From: JBELMB01 sp042088665
Lineage (GTDB): Bacteria > Pseudomonadota > Alphaproteobacteria > Rhodobacterales > Rhodobacteraceae
Direction: 5' to 3'
Length of the DNA stretch: 10,993 nucleotides
Assembly (NCBI GenBank): GCA_042088665.1
Contig: JBELMB010000171.1
Span: forward strand, 1-10,993
Positions within the stretch are counted from its first letter, which is position 1. Every line of letters starts with the position of its first letter. Position numbers and translations under genes: made by a program. Positions 5,404-10,993 of the stretch are shown in pieces. A model generated the notes under the pieces. It had not been told where the DNA came from, ran no database searches, and saw only the letters and a list, made by a program, of their open reading frames with translations.

Positions 5404-6846
5404 TCAGCCGGCGTCCTTGTGGTGCCAGGCCGAGTGATCCAGATCGAGGTCGGGAAACTTCTCCGGATTGAAGACCGGGCGCGCCACGCCCGCCTGACGC
5501 TGCTCGTCAAAGTCCCGCAACACGCGTCGCAGGATCGGAAACAGCATCATCAAGGCCAAGAGGTTGACGATCGCCAGAACCCCCATCATCGGGTCCGAGA
5601 AGAAGAACACCGCCGTCGCCCCCGGTGCCACCGCACCCAGGAAAACGATGGCCATCAGCACGAATTTGAACACCAGCAGGGCCATCGGGTTTGGCGTCAT
5701 GAAGGACAGCGCATTCTCACCCAGATAGTAGTTGTAGATGATCGAACTGAAGGCGAACAGGAGCACCGCAATGGTCAGGAAGTACTGCGTCCAGTTCCCA
5801 AGATGCGACACCAGCGCGTTTTGCGTCAGAACCACGCCATCGACCTCTGCACCGGGTTGGTAGACATCGCTCATCAGGATGACGAATGCCGTGCAGCTGC
5901 AGATGAGGATCGTGTCGATGAACACCGAAAAGGACTGGGTGATCCCCTGGCTGATGGGATGTTTCACATCCGCTGCCGCCGCCACGTTCGGCGCGGACCC
6001 AAGACCCGCCTCGTTGGAAAAGAGACCCCGGCGCAGACCCTGTGCAATGGCCGCCCCCATCCCGCCGCTGACGGCTTCTTCGAAGCCAAGCGCATTCGAG
6101 ACGATCATCAAAAAGATCGCAGGGATCTGGGTAAAGTTGACGACAATCACGATCAGCGCCATCGCGATGTAGCCCAGCGCCATGACCGGCACGATGATGT
6201 CAGAGGTCTTGGCAATCCGCTGGATGCCGCCAAAGACGATCAACCCGGTGCCCGCGGTCAGGATCGCCCCGGTGACAAAGCGAGGCAACCCGAAGGAGTT
6301 CTCTGCCGCGCCAGCCACCGTGTTGCCCTGAAAGGCCGGGAAACCGATGCCGAACGCCGCGATCAGACAGATCGCGTAGAGGATCGCCAGCCATTTGTAA
6401 TCCTCGCCAAGGCCGAACATGATCATGCGGGCGGGCCCGCCCCGATAAGAGCCGTCTTCCTGCTTGCGCTTGAACACCTGCGCCAGCGAGCATTCCACAA
6501 GGCTTGTGGCCATGCCCACAAGGGCGATCATCCACATCCAGAACACGGCACCCGGACCGCCCAGCGTGATCGCCACGGCCACCCCGGCAATATTGCCGCC
6601 ACCGACGCGCCCACCGACCGAGACGAACAAGGCCTCGCGCGCGGAAATCGTGTTGGGGTCGGCAGACTGATTGTCCCCCGACAAGACGCGGAACATCCGC
6701 TTGAAGTACCGGAACTGAACGAAATTTGTGGCTATCGTCAGAAACAGGCCAAAGATCACGAGAAATGGGATCAAGGCCCACCCCCAAGTCAGATCCCCGA
6801 TCAGTCCGAACAGACCTTCTAATAGAGCCATAGCGGCACCGTCCAT
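5404..6846 (-). CDS. AGCS-family sodium:alanine/glycine-type amino acid symporter
   Basis: A 480-residue inner-membrane secondary transporter of the alanine-or-glycine:cation symporter family, importing a small neutral amino acid with sodium. About eleven hydrophobic segments are present. The family signature GGRVGGGNIAGVAVAI (residues 78-93) runs into LGGPGAVFWMW (95-105) and GMATSLVECSLAQVFK (111-126); the second landmark RRGLFSNEAGLGSAPN is at 272-287. Length is typical. Two starts are possible: ATG at 6846 or ATG at 6831 (MALLEGLFG); neither has a strong ribosome site, and the shorter form fits the usual family N-terminus at least as well. It stands alone, divergent from the DeoR gene, with its own terminator. 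The motif has VGGGN where many relatives have a Thr or Val before GN. Family certain; whether the substrate is Ala, Gly, D-amino acid or another is not determinable. Confidence 0.94.
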   Translation of the reverse strand: MDGAAMALLEGLFGLIGDLTWGWALIPFLVIFGLFLTIATNFVQFRYFKRMFRVLSGDNQSADPNTISAREALFVSVGGRVGGGNIAGVAVAITLGGPGAVFWMWMIALVGMATSLVECSLAQVFKRKQEDGSYRGGPARMIMFGLGEDYKWLAILYAICLIAAFGIGFPAFQGNTVAGAAENSFGLPRFVTGAILTAGTGLIVFGGIQRIAKTSDIIVPVMALGYIAMALIVIVVNFTQIPAIFLMIVSNALGFEEAVSGGMGAAIAQGLRRGLFSNEAGLGSAPNVAAAADVKHPISQGITQSFSVFIDTILICSCTAFVILMSDVYQPGAEVDGVVLTQNALVSHLGNWTQYFLTIAVLLFAFSSIIYNYYLGENALSFMTPNPMALLVFKFVLMAIVFLGAVAPGATAVFFFSDPMMGVLAIVNLLALMMLFPILRRVLRDFDEQRQAGVARPVFNPEKFPDLDLDHSAWHHKDAG

Positions 6847-6983
6847 TCGTTTTTGGTGTCTTCCAGCCCCTCACCCGGACCGGATCAACAAACCTGAAGG
6901 GCGCAAACAGCCCGCCGCAAGCATGAGTTGGGCAAGACGGGGCAATCGTTGAAATTATGTGGGAAAACACGCAGATCCGAACA

Positions 6984-6995
6984 GTTTGCGCAAAC
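6984..6995. promoter_or_regulatory. Perfect 12-bp palindrome, candidate operator upstream of the symporter
   Basis: GTTTGCGCAAAC equals its own reverse complement. It lies about 140 bases upstream of the symporter start and just upstream of the only -10-like hexamer on that strand (6954-6959). The binding protein is unknown. Confidence 0.35.
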
Positions 6996-7054
6996 AATTG
7001 ACCCTGTCAGGACCCTTGACCCATCAACGGATTGGCCGTTTGGGCTGGAAATGC

Positions 7055-7075
7055 CTCTCGTCAGACAAACGAGAG
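7055..7075. promoter_or_regulatory. Inverted repeat CTCTCGT-N7-ACGAGAG, candidate DeoR-family operator
   Basis: Seven-base arms match exactly around a seven-base centre. It lies about 100 bases before the DeoR start codon. DeoR-type regulators commonly bind repeats near their own gene, so autoregulation is plausible. It is not a terminator: no T-run follows the stem on either strand. Confidence 0.35.
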
Positions 7076-7101
7076 CACAAAAAGAGCGACTCGCCCATTG
7101 G

Positions 7102-7138
7102 CTGTGGTGCGTGTGCGGATCTCCGCAGCCCCCCACAG
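7102..7138. repeat. Nested inverted repeats just upstream of the DeoR gene
   Basis: Outer arms CTGTGG (7102-7107) and CCACAG (7133-7138) enclose TGCGGA-TC-TCCGCA (7114-7127). The structure could act as an operator or a folded RNA element. It ends 39 bases before the DeoR start codon. Function is unknown. Confidence 0.35.
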
Positions 7139-7143
7139 GCGTC

Positions 7144-7172
7144 TTGACGGTCGCCCGCTGCGTACGTATGCA
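7144..7172 (+). promoter_or_regulatory. Weak candidate promoter for the DeoR-MFS operon
   Basis: TTGACG (7144-7149) is followed after 17 bases by TATGCA (7167-7172), only three of six to the -10 consensus. If used, transcription would begin at or within a base or two of the ATG at 7178, giving a leaderless mRNA. Confidence 0.25.
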
Positions 7173-7177
7173 GGGTC

Positions 7178-7975
7178 ATGCAAGAAGCTGCAGGAATTTG
7201 CACGATTCTGAATATCCCTGACCTCCGGCAACCAGAGCTTGCCCGCCGATTGCAAGACGGACAGCAGATCGTCGCAGCCGATGTCGCGCGGGAATTTGAT
7301 GTCTCCGTCGATACGATCCGACGGGATATCCTTGCGCTGGAGGCGGAGGGAAAAGCTTGCCGCGTGCGCGGTGGCGCGATCCCCGTGGCGAGGCCCTCTC
7401 CCCCGGTTCATGAGCGGCTGTTGCATGGGGCAAAGCTGTCCACGGCGGTGATCCGTGCCGCCCTGCGGGAGATCGGCACCGCCCCGACGCTGTTGGTCGA
7501 TGGGGGCACTGCCACACTGAGCGTTATTCAGAACTTGCCCCCGCAGGATGGACGGCTGGTCATCACGCCCTCTCCATGGGTCGCCATTGCTTGCCAGGAA
7601 AAAGACATTGCGAGCTTCCTGCTGGGTGGGACCCTGCGCCCGGGCGGCGGCATTGCAACCGGAGATCACGCGATCGACCGCGTGGCCGGGGTTTCGGCAG
7701 ACATCGCTCTGCTGGGGGCCTGCGGGCTGGAGCCGGGTTTTGGGCTGAGTTCCGATGATCACGACGAGGCCACAATGAAACGCGCCATGCACAAGGCCGC
7801 GGCACGCACAATCGTCGTGACGGATGGCGCAAAGATCGGGCGCAGAGCCCGACACAAGACGCTGGCCATTGCCGAGATCGACGCGGTTGTCACAGACCGC
7901 AGCGCGGTGATCGCCGATGACACTCAACAGGCCATTGCATTGCAACAGGCCGGGACACGCGTGGTGACGGATTGA
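7178..7975 (+). CDS. DeoR-family transcriptional regulator
   Basis: A 265-residue repressor-type regulator with an N-terminal winged helix-turn-helix and a C-terminal DeoR sensor domain that normally binds a phosphorylated sugar or related metabolite. The DNA-binding part is IVAADVAREFDVSVDTIRRD (residues 31-50), followed by the family stretch LEAEGKACRVRGGAI (54-68). Sensor-domain marks are LLVDGGTATL (105-114), DIALLGACGLEPGFGLSSDD (175-194), ATMKRAMHKAAARTIVVTDGAKIG (198-221) and IDAVVTD (234-240). ATG at 7178 is the only ATG near the domain, but it has only a poor ribosome site (AGGG very close); if transcription starts near this base the message could be leaderless. Its stop overlaps the MFS start (TGATG), so the MFS gene is a likely target, and the divergent symporter is possible. 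Family certain, effector unknown. Confidence 0.91.
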   Translation: MQEAAGICTILNIPDLRQPELARRLQDGQQIVAADVAREFDVSVDTIRRDILALEAEGKACRVRGGAIPVARPSPPVHERLLHGAKLSTAVIRAALREIGTAPTLLVDGGTATLSVIQNLPPQDGRLVITPSPWVAIACQEKDIASFLLGGTLRPGGGIATGDHAIDRVAGVSADIALLGACGLEPGFGLSSDDHDEATMKRAMHKAAARTIVVTDGAKIGRRARHKTLAIAEIDAVVTDRSAVIADDTQQAIALQQAGTRVVTD

Positions 7976-9138
7976 TGACGGACGCAGCAGAGACTTTGAC
8001 CGCGGCGCCAGATCTCGCGACAACTGCAAAGGCCCGCCTTGCCACACGCCTTGCATTCTTTGTGGCGGGGTTTGCCTTGGCGTGCTGCGCCCCGCTGTTT
8101 CCGTTTTTCAAAGAGTCCGTGGGCGCAGACAAAGGGGAATTTGGTCTTCTGCTCCTGTGCCTCGGGCTCGGCTCGATTGTTGCCATGCCCGTGACCGGGT
8201 TGCTGGCGGCACGGCGTGGGGCGCGCCCGCTGATCCTGCTCGGTGGCTATGGTTTGGTCGCGATGCTGCCCATGCTGGCGGTCGCCCAGACGCCTCTCGC
8301 CCTCGGTGCGGCGCTCTTTGTCTTTGGCGCATCACTGGGGACGATTGACGTGGCGATGAACGTGCACGGGGCAGAGGTTGAAGGCATGGAAAAGCGTCCG
8401 CTGATGTCGAACTTCCACGCGCAATTCAGCATTGGTGGCGTCTTTGGTGCAGGCCTGATAACCATCTTGCTGTCCTTGTCTGTGCCGGTGCTGGCCTGTG
8501 CTCTGGTCGGGACGGTTGTCTCCATGCTGGCCATGCAGATCACCCGCACACGTCTCTTGAGCGTCAGTGGCAAGCCGCCAGAGCCCTTTGCGCTGCCCCG
8601 TGGCGTGGTCATCCTGCTGGCCGTTCTGGCGGCGACCACCTTTCTCGTCGAAGGGGCGGTCCTCGACTGGGGAGCACTTCTGATCATAGACCGACAGCTT
8701 GCCACCACCCAGACCGCCGGGATCGGGTATATCCTGTTTTCCGTCGCGATGGTCTCTGCGCGCCTGACCGGCGACTACATCGTCGCTCGGCTCGGGGCGT
8801 TTCGCATCCTCGTGCTGGGCGGGTTGGTGACCATGTCCGGCATCGCGGTGATCCTGCTGTCCCCGACCGCGGGTGTCGCGCTGTCCGGGTTCGTGTTGAT
8901 CGGGTTGGGCGCGGCGAACCTCGTACCGATCCTGTTCAGCGCGGCTGGCAGACAGACCGTGATGCCACCGGGCATTGCCATCGCCTCTGTGACGACAACG
9001 GGCTACGCGGGCGTGCTGCTGGGACCGGCTTTGATCGGTTTTGTGGCAGACGCGACCTCCCTTGTTGCCGCGTTCTGGATGTTGGCCGTGCTGACGGCTG
9101 CGGTGCCATTGACCGCGCGTTGGGTCGTGCGCGCCTGA
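7975..9138 (+). CDS. MFS transporter, YbjJ-like
   Basis: A 387-residue major facilitator superfamily permease with about twelve transmembrane helices, moving a small solute across the inner membrane. After a polar N-terminal tail the first helix begins near residue 25. The loop between helices 2 and 3 has the basic MFS motif (GLLAARRGARPLILLGG, about 76-92). The stretch GTIDVAMNVHGAEVE, followed by RPLMSNFHAQFSIGGVFGA (around 123-160), is characteristic of the E. coli YbjJ group. ATG at 7975 overlaps the DeoR stop by one base (TGATG), indicating translational coupling; the TTG at 7972 one codon upstream is rejected. Control by the neighbouring DeoR protein is likely. MFS is certain, the YbjJ group probable. 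Direction and substrate (sugar or sugar derivative is a guess from the DeoR partner) are unknown. Confidence 0.9.
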   Translation: MTDAAETLTAAPDLATTAKARLATRLAFFVAGFALACCAPLFPFFKESVGADKGEFGLLLLCLGLGSIVAMPVTGLLAARRGARPLILLGGYGLVAMLPMLAVAQTPLALGAALFVFGASLGTIDVAMNVHGAEVEGMEKRPLMSNFHAQFSIGGVFGAGLITILLSLSVPVLACALVGTVVSMLAMQITRTRLLSVSGKPPEPFALPRGVVILLAVLAATTFLVEGAVLDWGALLIIDRQLATTQTAGIGYILFSVAMVSARLTGDYIVARLGAFRILVLGGLVTMSGIAVILLSPTAGVALSGFVLIGLGAANLVPILFSAAGRQTVMPPGIAIASVTTTGYAGVLLGPALIGFVADATSLVAAFWMLAVLTAAVPLTARWVVRA

Positions 9139-9559
9139 CTTTTCCCCGCGAAGCGAGCCATCACCCGCGGCGCACATCCATCGTGAAGGGGCGCGAGCGG
9201 CCGCGCATTGTCGCTTTTGTTGCCCGTTGGGTCAGGATTCACAACCAGCAGATCGCGACAGCAGCGAGGGCGATGGCTGAGAGGAAGACCTTGGCCATCT
9301 GAACGTCGGTCAGCCGGTAGGGGTCGCTGTTGACGAAACTCTTTTGGGGTGCGCCGGGAAACCCGACCCAGCCAAGAATTCGATCGGTTCACTCTTTGAT
9401 TTGAAGCCTCGACAAGGCGTCGATTTCTGAAGGCGGGACAACTGGGATCTGCGTCATCTCGTCAACGCGGCCGTTGCGATGCAGACAAAAGAAAAGTCGG
9501 AAACACTGCTAGGCGTGCTCCTTTTCCGCCTGCCAAAAGTCACACAAAAAGACGCTGGA
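9139..9559. other. Gene-poor stretch with possible coding debris
   Basis: No intact gene is supported in these 421 bases. The minus strand contains two coding-like segments in one frame, listed separately. No strong intrinsic terminator was found for the MFS gene or for the converging kinase gene; only weak stems such as CTTTT/AAAAG near 9520-9540 are present. Confidence 0.45.
9239..9511 (-). pseudogene. Two in-frame coding-like fragments, possible gene or IS remnant
   Basis: Between an upstream TAG (9509-9511) and a TGA (9389-9391) lie 39 sense codons ending PVVPPSEIDALSRLQIKE. In the same frame directly after that stop are 49 more codons, including SDPYRLTDVQMAKVFLSAIA and a hydrophobic run to the TGA at 9239-9241. 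Neither segment has a good start codon and ribosome site at its head. The residues look protein-like (amphipathic, then membrane-like), which suggests a decayed gene or the end of an insertion element, but I do not recognise a family and chance cannot be excluded. Confidence 0.22.
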
Positions 9560-10498
9560 TCAGGCCCCAGTCGCCAACAGTGCGTCGACCTGCGCGCGTT
9601 CGGGCATTGACGGCGCCGTACCGGCCTTGGTCACCGACAGGCCAGCCGTGGCGCAGCCCATGCGCGCGGCCTCACGTGGGCCTGCGCCCTCTGCCAGCGC
9701 GGCAGCAAATCCGCCGTTGAAGGCATCGCCCGCGCCGGTCGTTTCAACCACAGGCCCCGCGTCAAAGGCCGGGATCAGGCCATGCCCAGAGAGGTAAGCG
9801 CCCTGTTCTCCCATCGTGATGATCGGTGTCTTTACCCCAAGGTCGCGAAAAGCCGCGCAGGCGCGCTCGGCGTCCGCCTCGGTCAGGACTTCGACGCCTG
9901 TCAGCGTCTCGCACTCTGTCTCGTTGGGGGTCACGTAGTCGCAAAGCGCGAGCATGCCCTCGGGCAGAGTTGCGGCAGGGGCGGGGTTCAAGACCGTGGT
10001 GACCCCCGCTGCGCGCGCGATCTCAAGTCCGCGCATGGCGGCTTCCATGGGCTGTTCGAGCTGTGTCAGAAATACATCGGCCCCTGCGATGAGGTCCGAT
10101 TGCGCCTCCACATCCGCAACGGAAATCAACGCCGCGGCGCCGGGTGCTATGATAATCGCATTGTTCCCGGTGCTTTCCTCGACAAAGATATAGGCCGCCC
10201 CGGTGTAGCTGTCGGACACCTGATCGACATGTGGGATCACCCCGGCACCGGCCCAGGTGTCCAGCGCGAGCTTGCCAAAATCGTCCTGCCCGAGTTTCGA
10301 GACGAAATGCGTCTGAACCGCGGTCTTTGCATCGGCCCGCGCGCCGACCCGGGCGCAGGCCACCGCCTGGTTGGAGCCCTTGCCCCCCGGTCCCAGCGCA
10401 AAGGCATTGCCCATCACGGTCTCGCCCATGCGTGGCATGCGGTCGGCGCGGTAGGCCGTGTCGGCAACAAATACCCCGAGGATGACAACCCGACCCAT
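9560..10498 (-). CDS. rbsK: PfkB-family sugar kinase, ribokinase-like
   Basis: A 312-residue cytoplasmic carbohydrate kinase that transfers the ATP gamma-phosphate to a sugar. Ribokinase marks are GPGGKGSNQA (residues 36-45), QLEQP (146-150), NPAPA (171-175), PNETE (191-195) and ETTGAGDAFNGGF (252-264) with catalytic base D258. Comparing with ribose ligands of E. coli RbsK, D13, G39, K40, N43, E148 and D258 are kept, but the position of Asn14 is Val11 (VFVAD for INAD). The substrate may therefore not be ribose. Start ATG 10498 has GAGGGA six bases upstream, inside the end of the mutarotase gene; the two are three bases apart, so coupling is likely. Length is standard. Kinase family certain, ribose specificity only moderate. 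Confidence 0.9.
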   Translation of the reverse strand: MGRVVILGVFVADTAYRADRMPRMGETVMGNAFALGPGGKGSNQAVACARVGARADAKTAVQTHFVSKLGQDDFGKLALDTWAGAGVIPHVDQVSDSYTGAAYIFVEESTGNNAIIIAPGAAALISVADVEAQSDLIAGADVFLTQLEQPMEAAMRGLEIARAAGVTTVLNPAPAATLPEGMLALCDYVTPNETECETLTGVEVLTEADAERACAAFRDLGVKTPIITMGEQGAYLSGHGLIPAFDAGPVVETTGAGDAFNGGFAAALAEGAGPREAARMGCATAGLSVTKAGTAPSMPERAQVDALLATGA

Positions 10499-10501
10499 GG
10501 C

Positions 10502-10948
10502 TTATCCCTCGTCCGGTGGCACCACGCCCTTGCGCAGGGCGTAGCAGCCGTAAAAGCGCCGCTCGCCGGTCTGGATCACTGCGTAGGCTGCCTTGGCGCG
10601 GTCGTAAAAGGCGTATCGCTCGATGCTCATCATGGTGGGTCCACCGACGGCGCTGACCTCGGCCTGCACCTCTTGCATGACGGGCAGGATCGTGTCGGGC
10701 TCGCCCACCACTTCCATCCTTGCGGCGGCATCGTCGACAAAGGTGTCGATGGGATAGATCGAGAGCACGGCCTTTACGACCTCTGCCGCGGACCGGTCGA
10801 TGCGCAGCACTTCGCCAAGGGTCGTGGCCCGCGCCACGCTGTCAGATGGAAAGTTCGTGTCGGCGATGATCAGATCATCGCCATGGCCCATGGCGCGCAG
10901 CGCATACAGCACATCGGCGTTCAAGATCGGGTCGATCCCTTTTAGCAT
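10502..10948 (-). CDS. fucU: RbsD/FucU-family sugar mutarotase, FucU type
   Basis: A 148-residue protein that interconverts the anomers of a free sugar, supplying the form used by the next enzyme. Visible marks are MLKGIDP at the start, MGHGDDLIIADTNFP (residues 20-34) with the active-site H22 and D30, and ERYAFYDRAKAAYAVIQTGE (110-129), then RRFYGCYALRKGV (130-142). The RYAFYxRA...TGE pattern and the length match FucU (L-fucose mutarotase) better than RbsD (ribopyranase). ATG at 10948 has AGGAG eight bases upstream. The gene is followed three bases later by the ribokinase-like kinase, a common operon partner. The family is firm; whether the sugar is fucose, ribose or another pentose or deoxyhexose is not shown. 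Confidence 0.91.
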   Translation of the reverse strand: MLKGIDPILNADVLYALRAMGHGDDLIIADTNFPSDSVARATTLGEVLRIDRSAAEVVKAVLSIYPIDTFVDDAAARMEVVGEPDTILPVMQEVQAEVSAVGGPTMMSIERYAFYDRAKAAYAVIQTGERRFYGCYALRKGVVPPDEG

Positions 10949-10969
10949 ATCCGGGCTCCTTCGCGCGCC

Positions 10970-10993
10970 TTACAGGCGCATTCCTGTTTCTGC
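10970..10993 (-). CDS. Possible 3' end of an upstream operon gene
   Basis: The last bases of the window, read on the minus strand, give codons AETGMRL followed by TAA at 10970-10972, 21 bases before the fucU start. The spacing is what an upstream gene of a sugar operon would have, but seven codons cannot identify it. Confidence 0.25.
   Translation of the reverse strand, partial: AETGMRL

Larger units (their letters stand above)
6847..7177. other. Divergent intergenic region between symporter and DeoR genes, rich in inverted repeats
   Basis: No gene is supported in these 331 bases. They hold a perfect 12-bp palindrome (6984-6995), two TTGACCC copies 18 bases apart (6998-7004 and 7016-7022), a CTCTCGT-N7-ACGAGAG inverted repeat (7055-7075) and nested repeats at 7102-7138. 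A CATAAT hexamer on the minus strand (6954-6959) could be a -10 for the symporter, but no good -35 was found at the right distance. Confidence 0.5.

Noticed and set aside
5332..6822. A 496-codon plus-strand frame opposite the symporter gene
   Set aside because: It is antisense to an unmistakable AGCS gene, begins in that gene's terminator and has a composition dominated by Arg, His, Asp and Gln.
7055..7140. Possible tRNA or intrinsic terminator in the symporter/DeoR gap
   Set aside because: No T-loop GGTTCRA consensus or cloverleaf can be drawn, and neither strand has a T-run directly after the stems.
7061..8056. A 331-codon minus-strand frame opposite the DeoR gene
   Set aside because: The opposite strand carries complete DeoR motifs; this frame has none and lacks a start with a ribosome site.
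9782..10945. A 387-codon plus-strand frame opposite the kinase and mutarotase genes
   Set aside because: It runs antisense across two well-supported genes and has shadow-frame composition.
1..10993. CRISPR array, phage defence cassette, toxin-antitoxin pair or complete insertion sequence
   Set aside because: No regularly spaced repeats, no recognisable Cas, toxin, recombinase or transposase domain and no paired terminal repeats were seen on either strand.

Overview
The window looks like a chromosome segment of a GC-rich alphaproteobacterium, most likely a marine Rhodobacteraceae (roseobacter-type) strain. This is inferred from the base composition, the TRAP-transporter-rich catabolic gene content and the protein sequence style; no 16S or other marker is present. 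No rRNA, tRNA, CRISPR array, phage module or intact insertion sequence was found.

Left region (1-5084). A RidA-family gene at the left edge (+ strand, 5' end uncertain) converges on a five-gene minus-strand operon. In transcription order the operon encodes a TRAP transporter binding protein (dctP), small membrane subunit (dctQ) and large permease (dctM), then an AhpC/TSA-type thiol-redox protein and a 3-hydroxyisobutyrate-dehydrogenase-family (beta-hydroxyacid) dehydrogenase. Its promoter can be read directly: TTGACA and TCTAAT hexamers 18 bases apart, with a 24-bp inverted repeat over the spacer and -10 that fits a repressor operator. A GC-rich hairpin separates dctP from dctQ, as expected if the binding protein is made in excess. 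The operon probably imports and oxidises or reduces a small acidic metabolite; the substrate cannot be named from sequence.

Middle region (5085-9138). A monocistronic minus-strand gene encodes an AGCS-family sodium:alanine/glycine-type symporter and ends at a textbook intrinsic terminator. A 331-base divergent intergenic region rich in inverted repeats separates it from a plus-strand DeoR regulator, which is coupled by a TGATG overlap to an MFS permease related to E. coli YbjJ.

Right region (9139-10993). A 421-base stretch without a convincing gene contains two coding-like minus-strand fragments in one frame that may be gene debris. It is followed by a minus-strand sugar module: a FucU/RbsD-family mutarotase and, 3 bases downstream, a PfkB/ribokinase-family kinase. 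The last 24 bases are compatible with the tail of another gene of that operon, probably upstream sugar-transport or catabolic genes.

Taken together this is an accessory nutrient-scavenging neighbourhood (organic acid, amino acid and sugar uptake). I see no clear sign of a wholly new molecular system. The strongest leads are the promoter/operator upstream of dctP and the unknown substrate of the TRAP-dehydrogenase operon.
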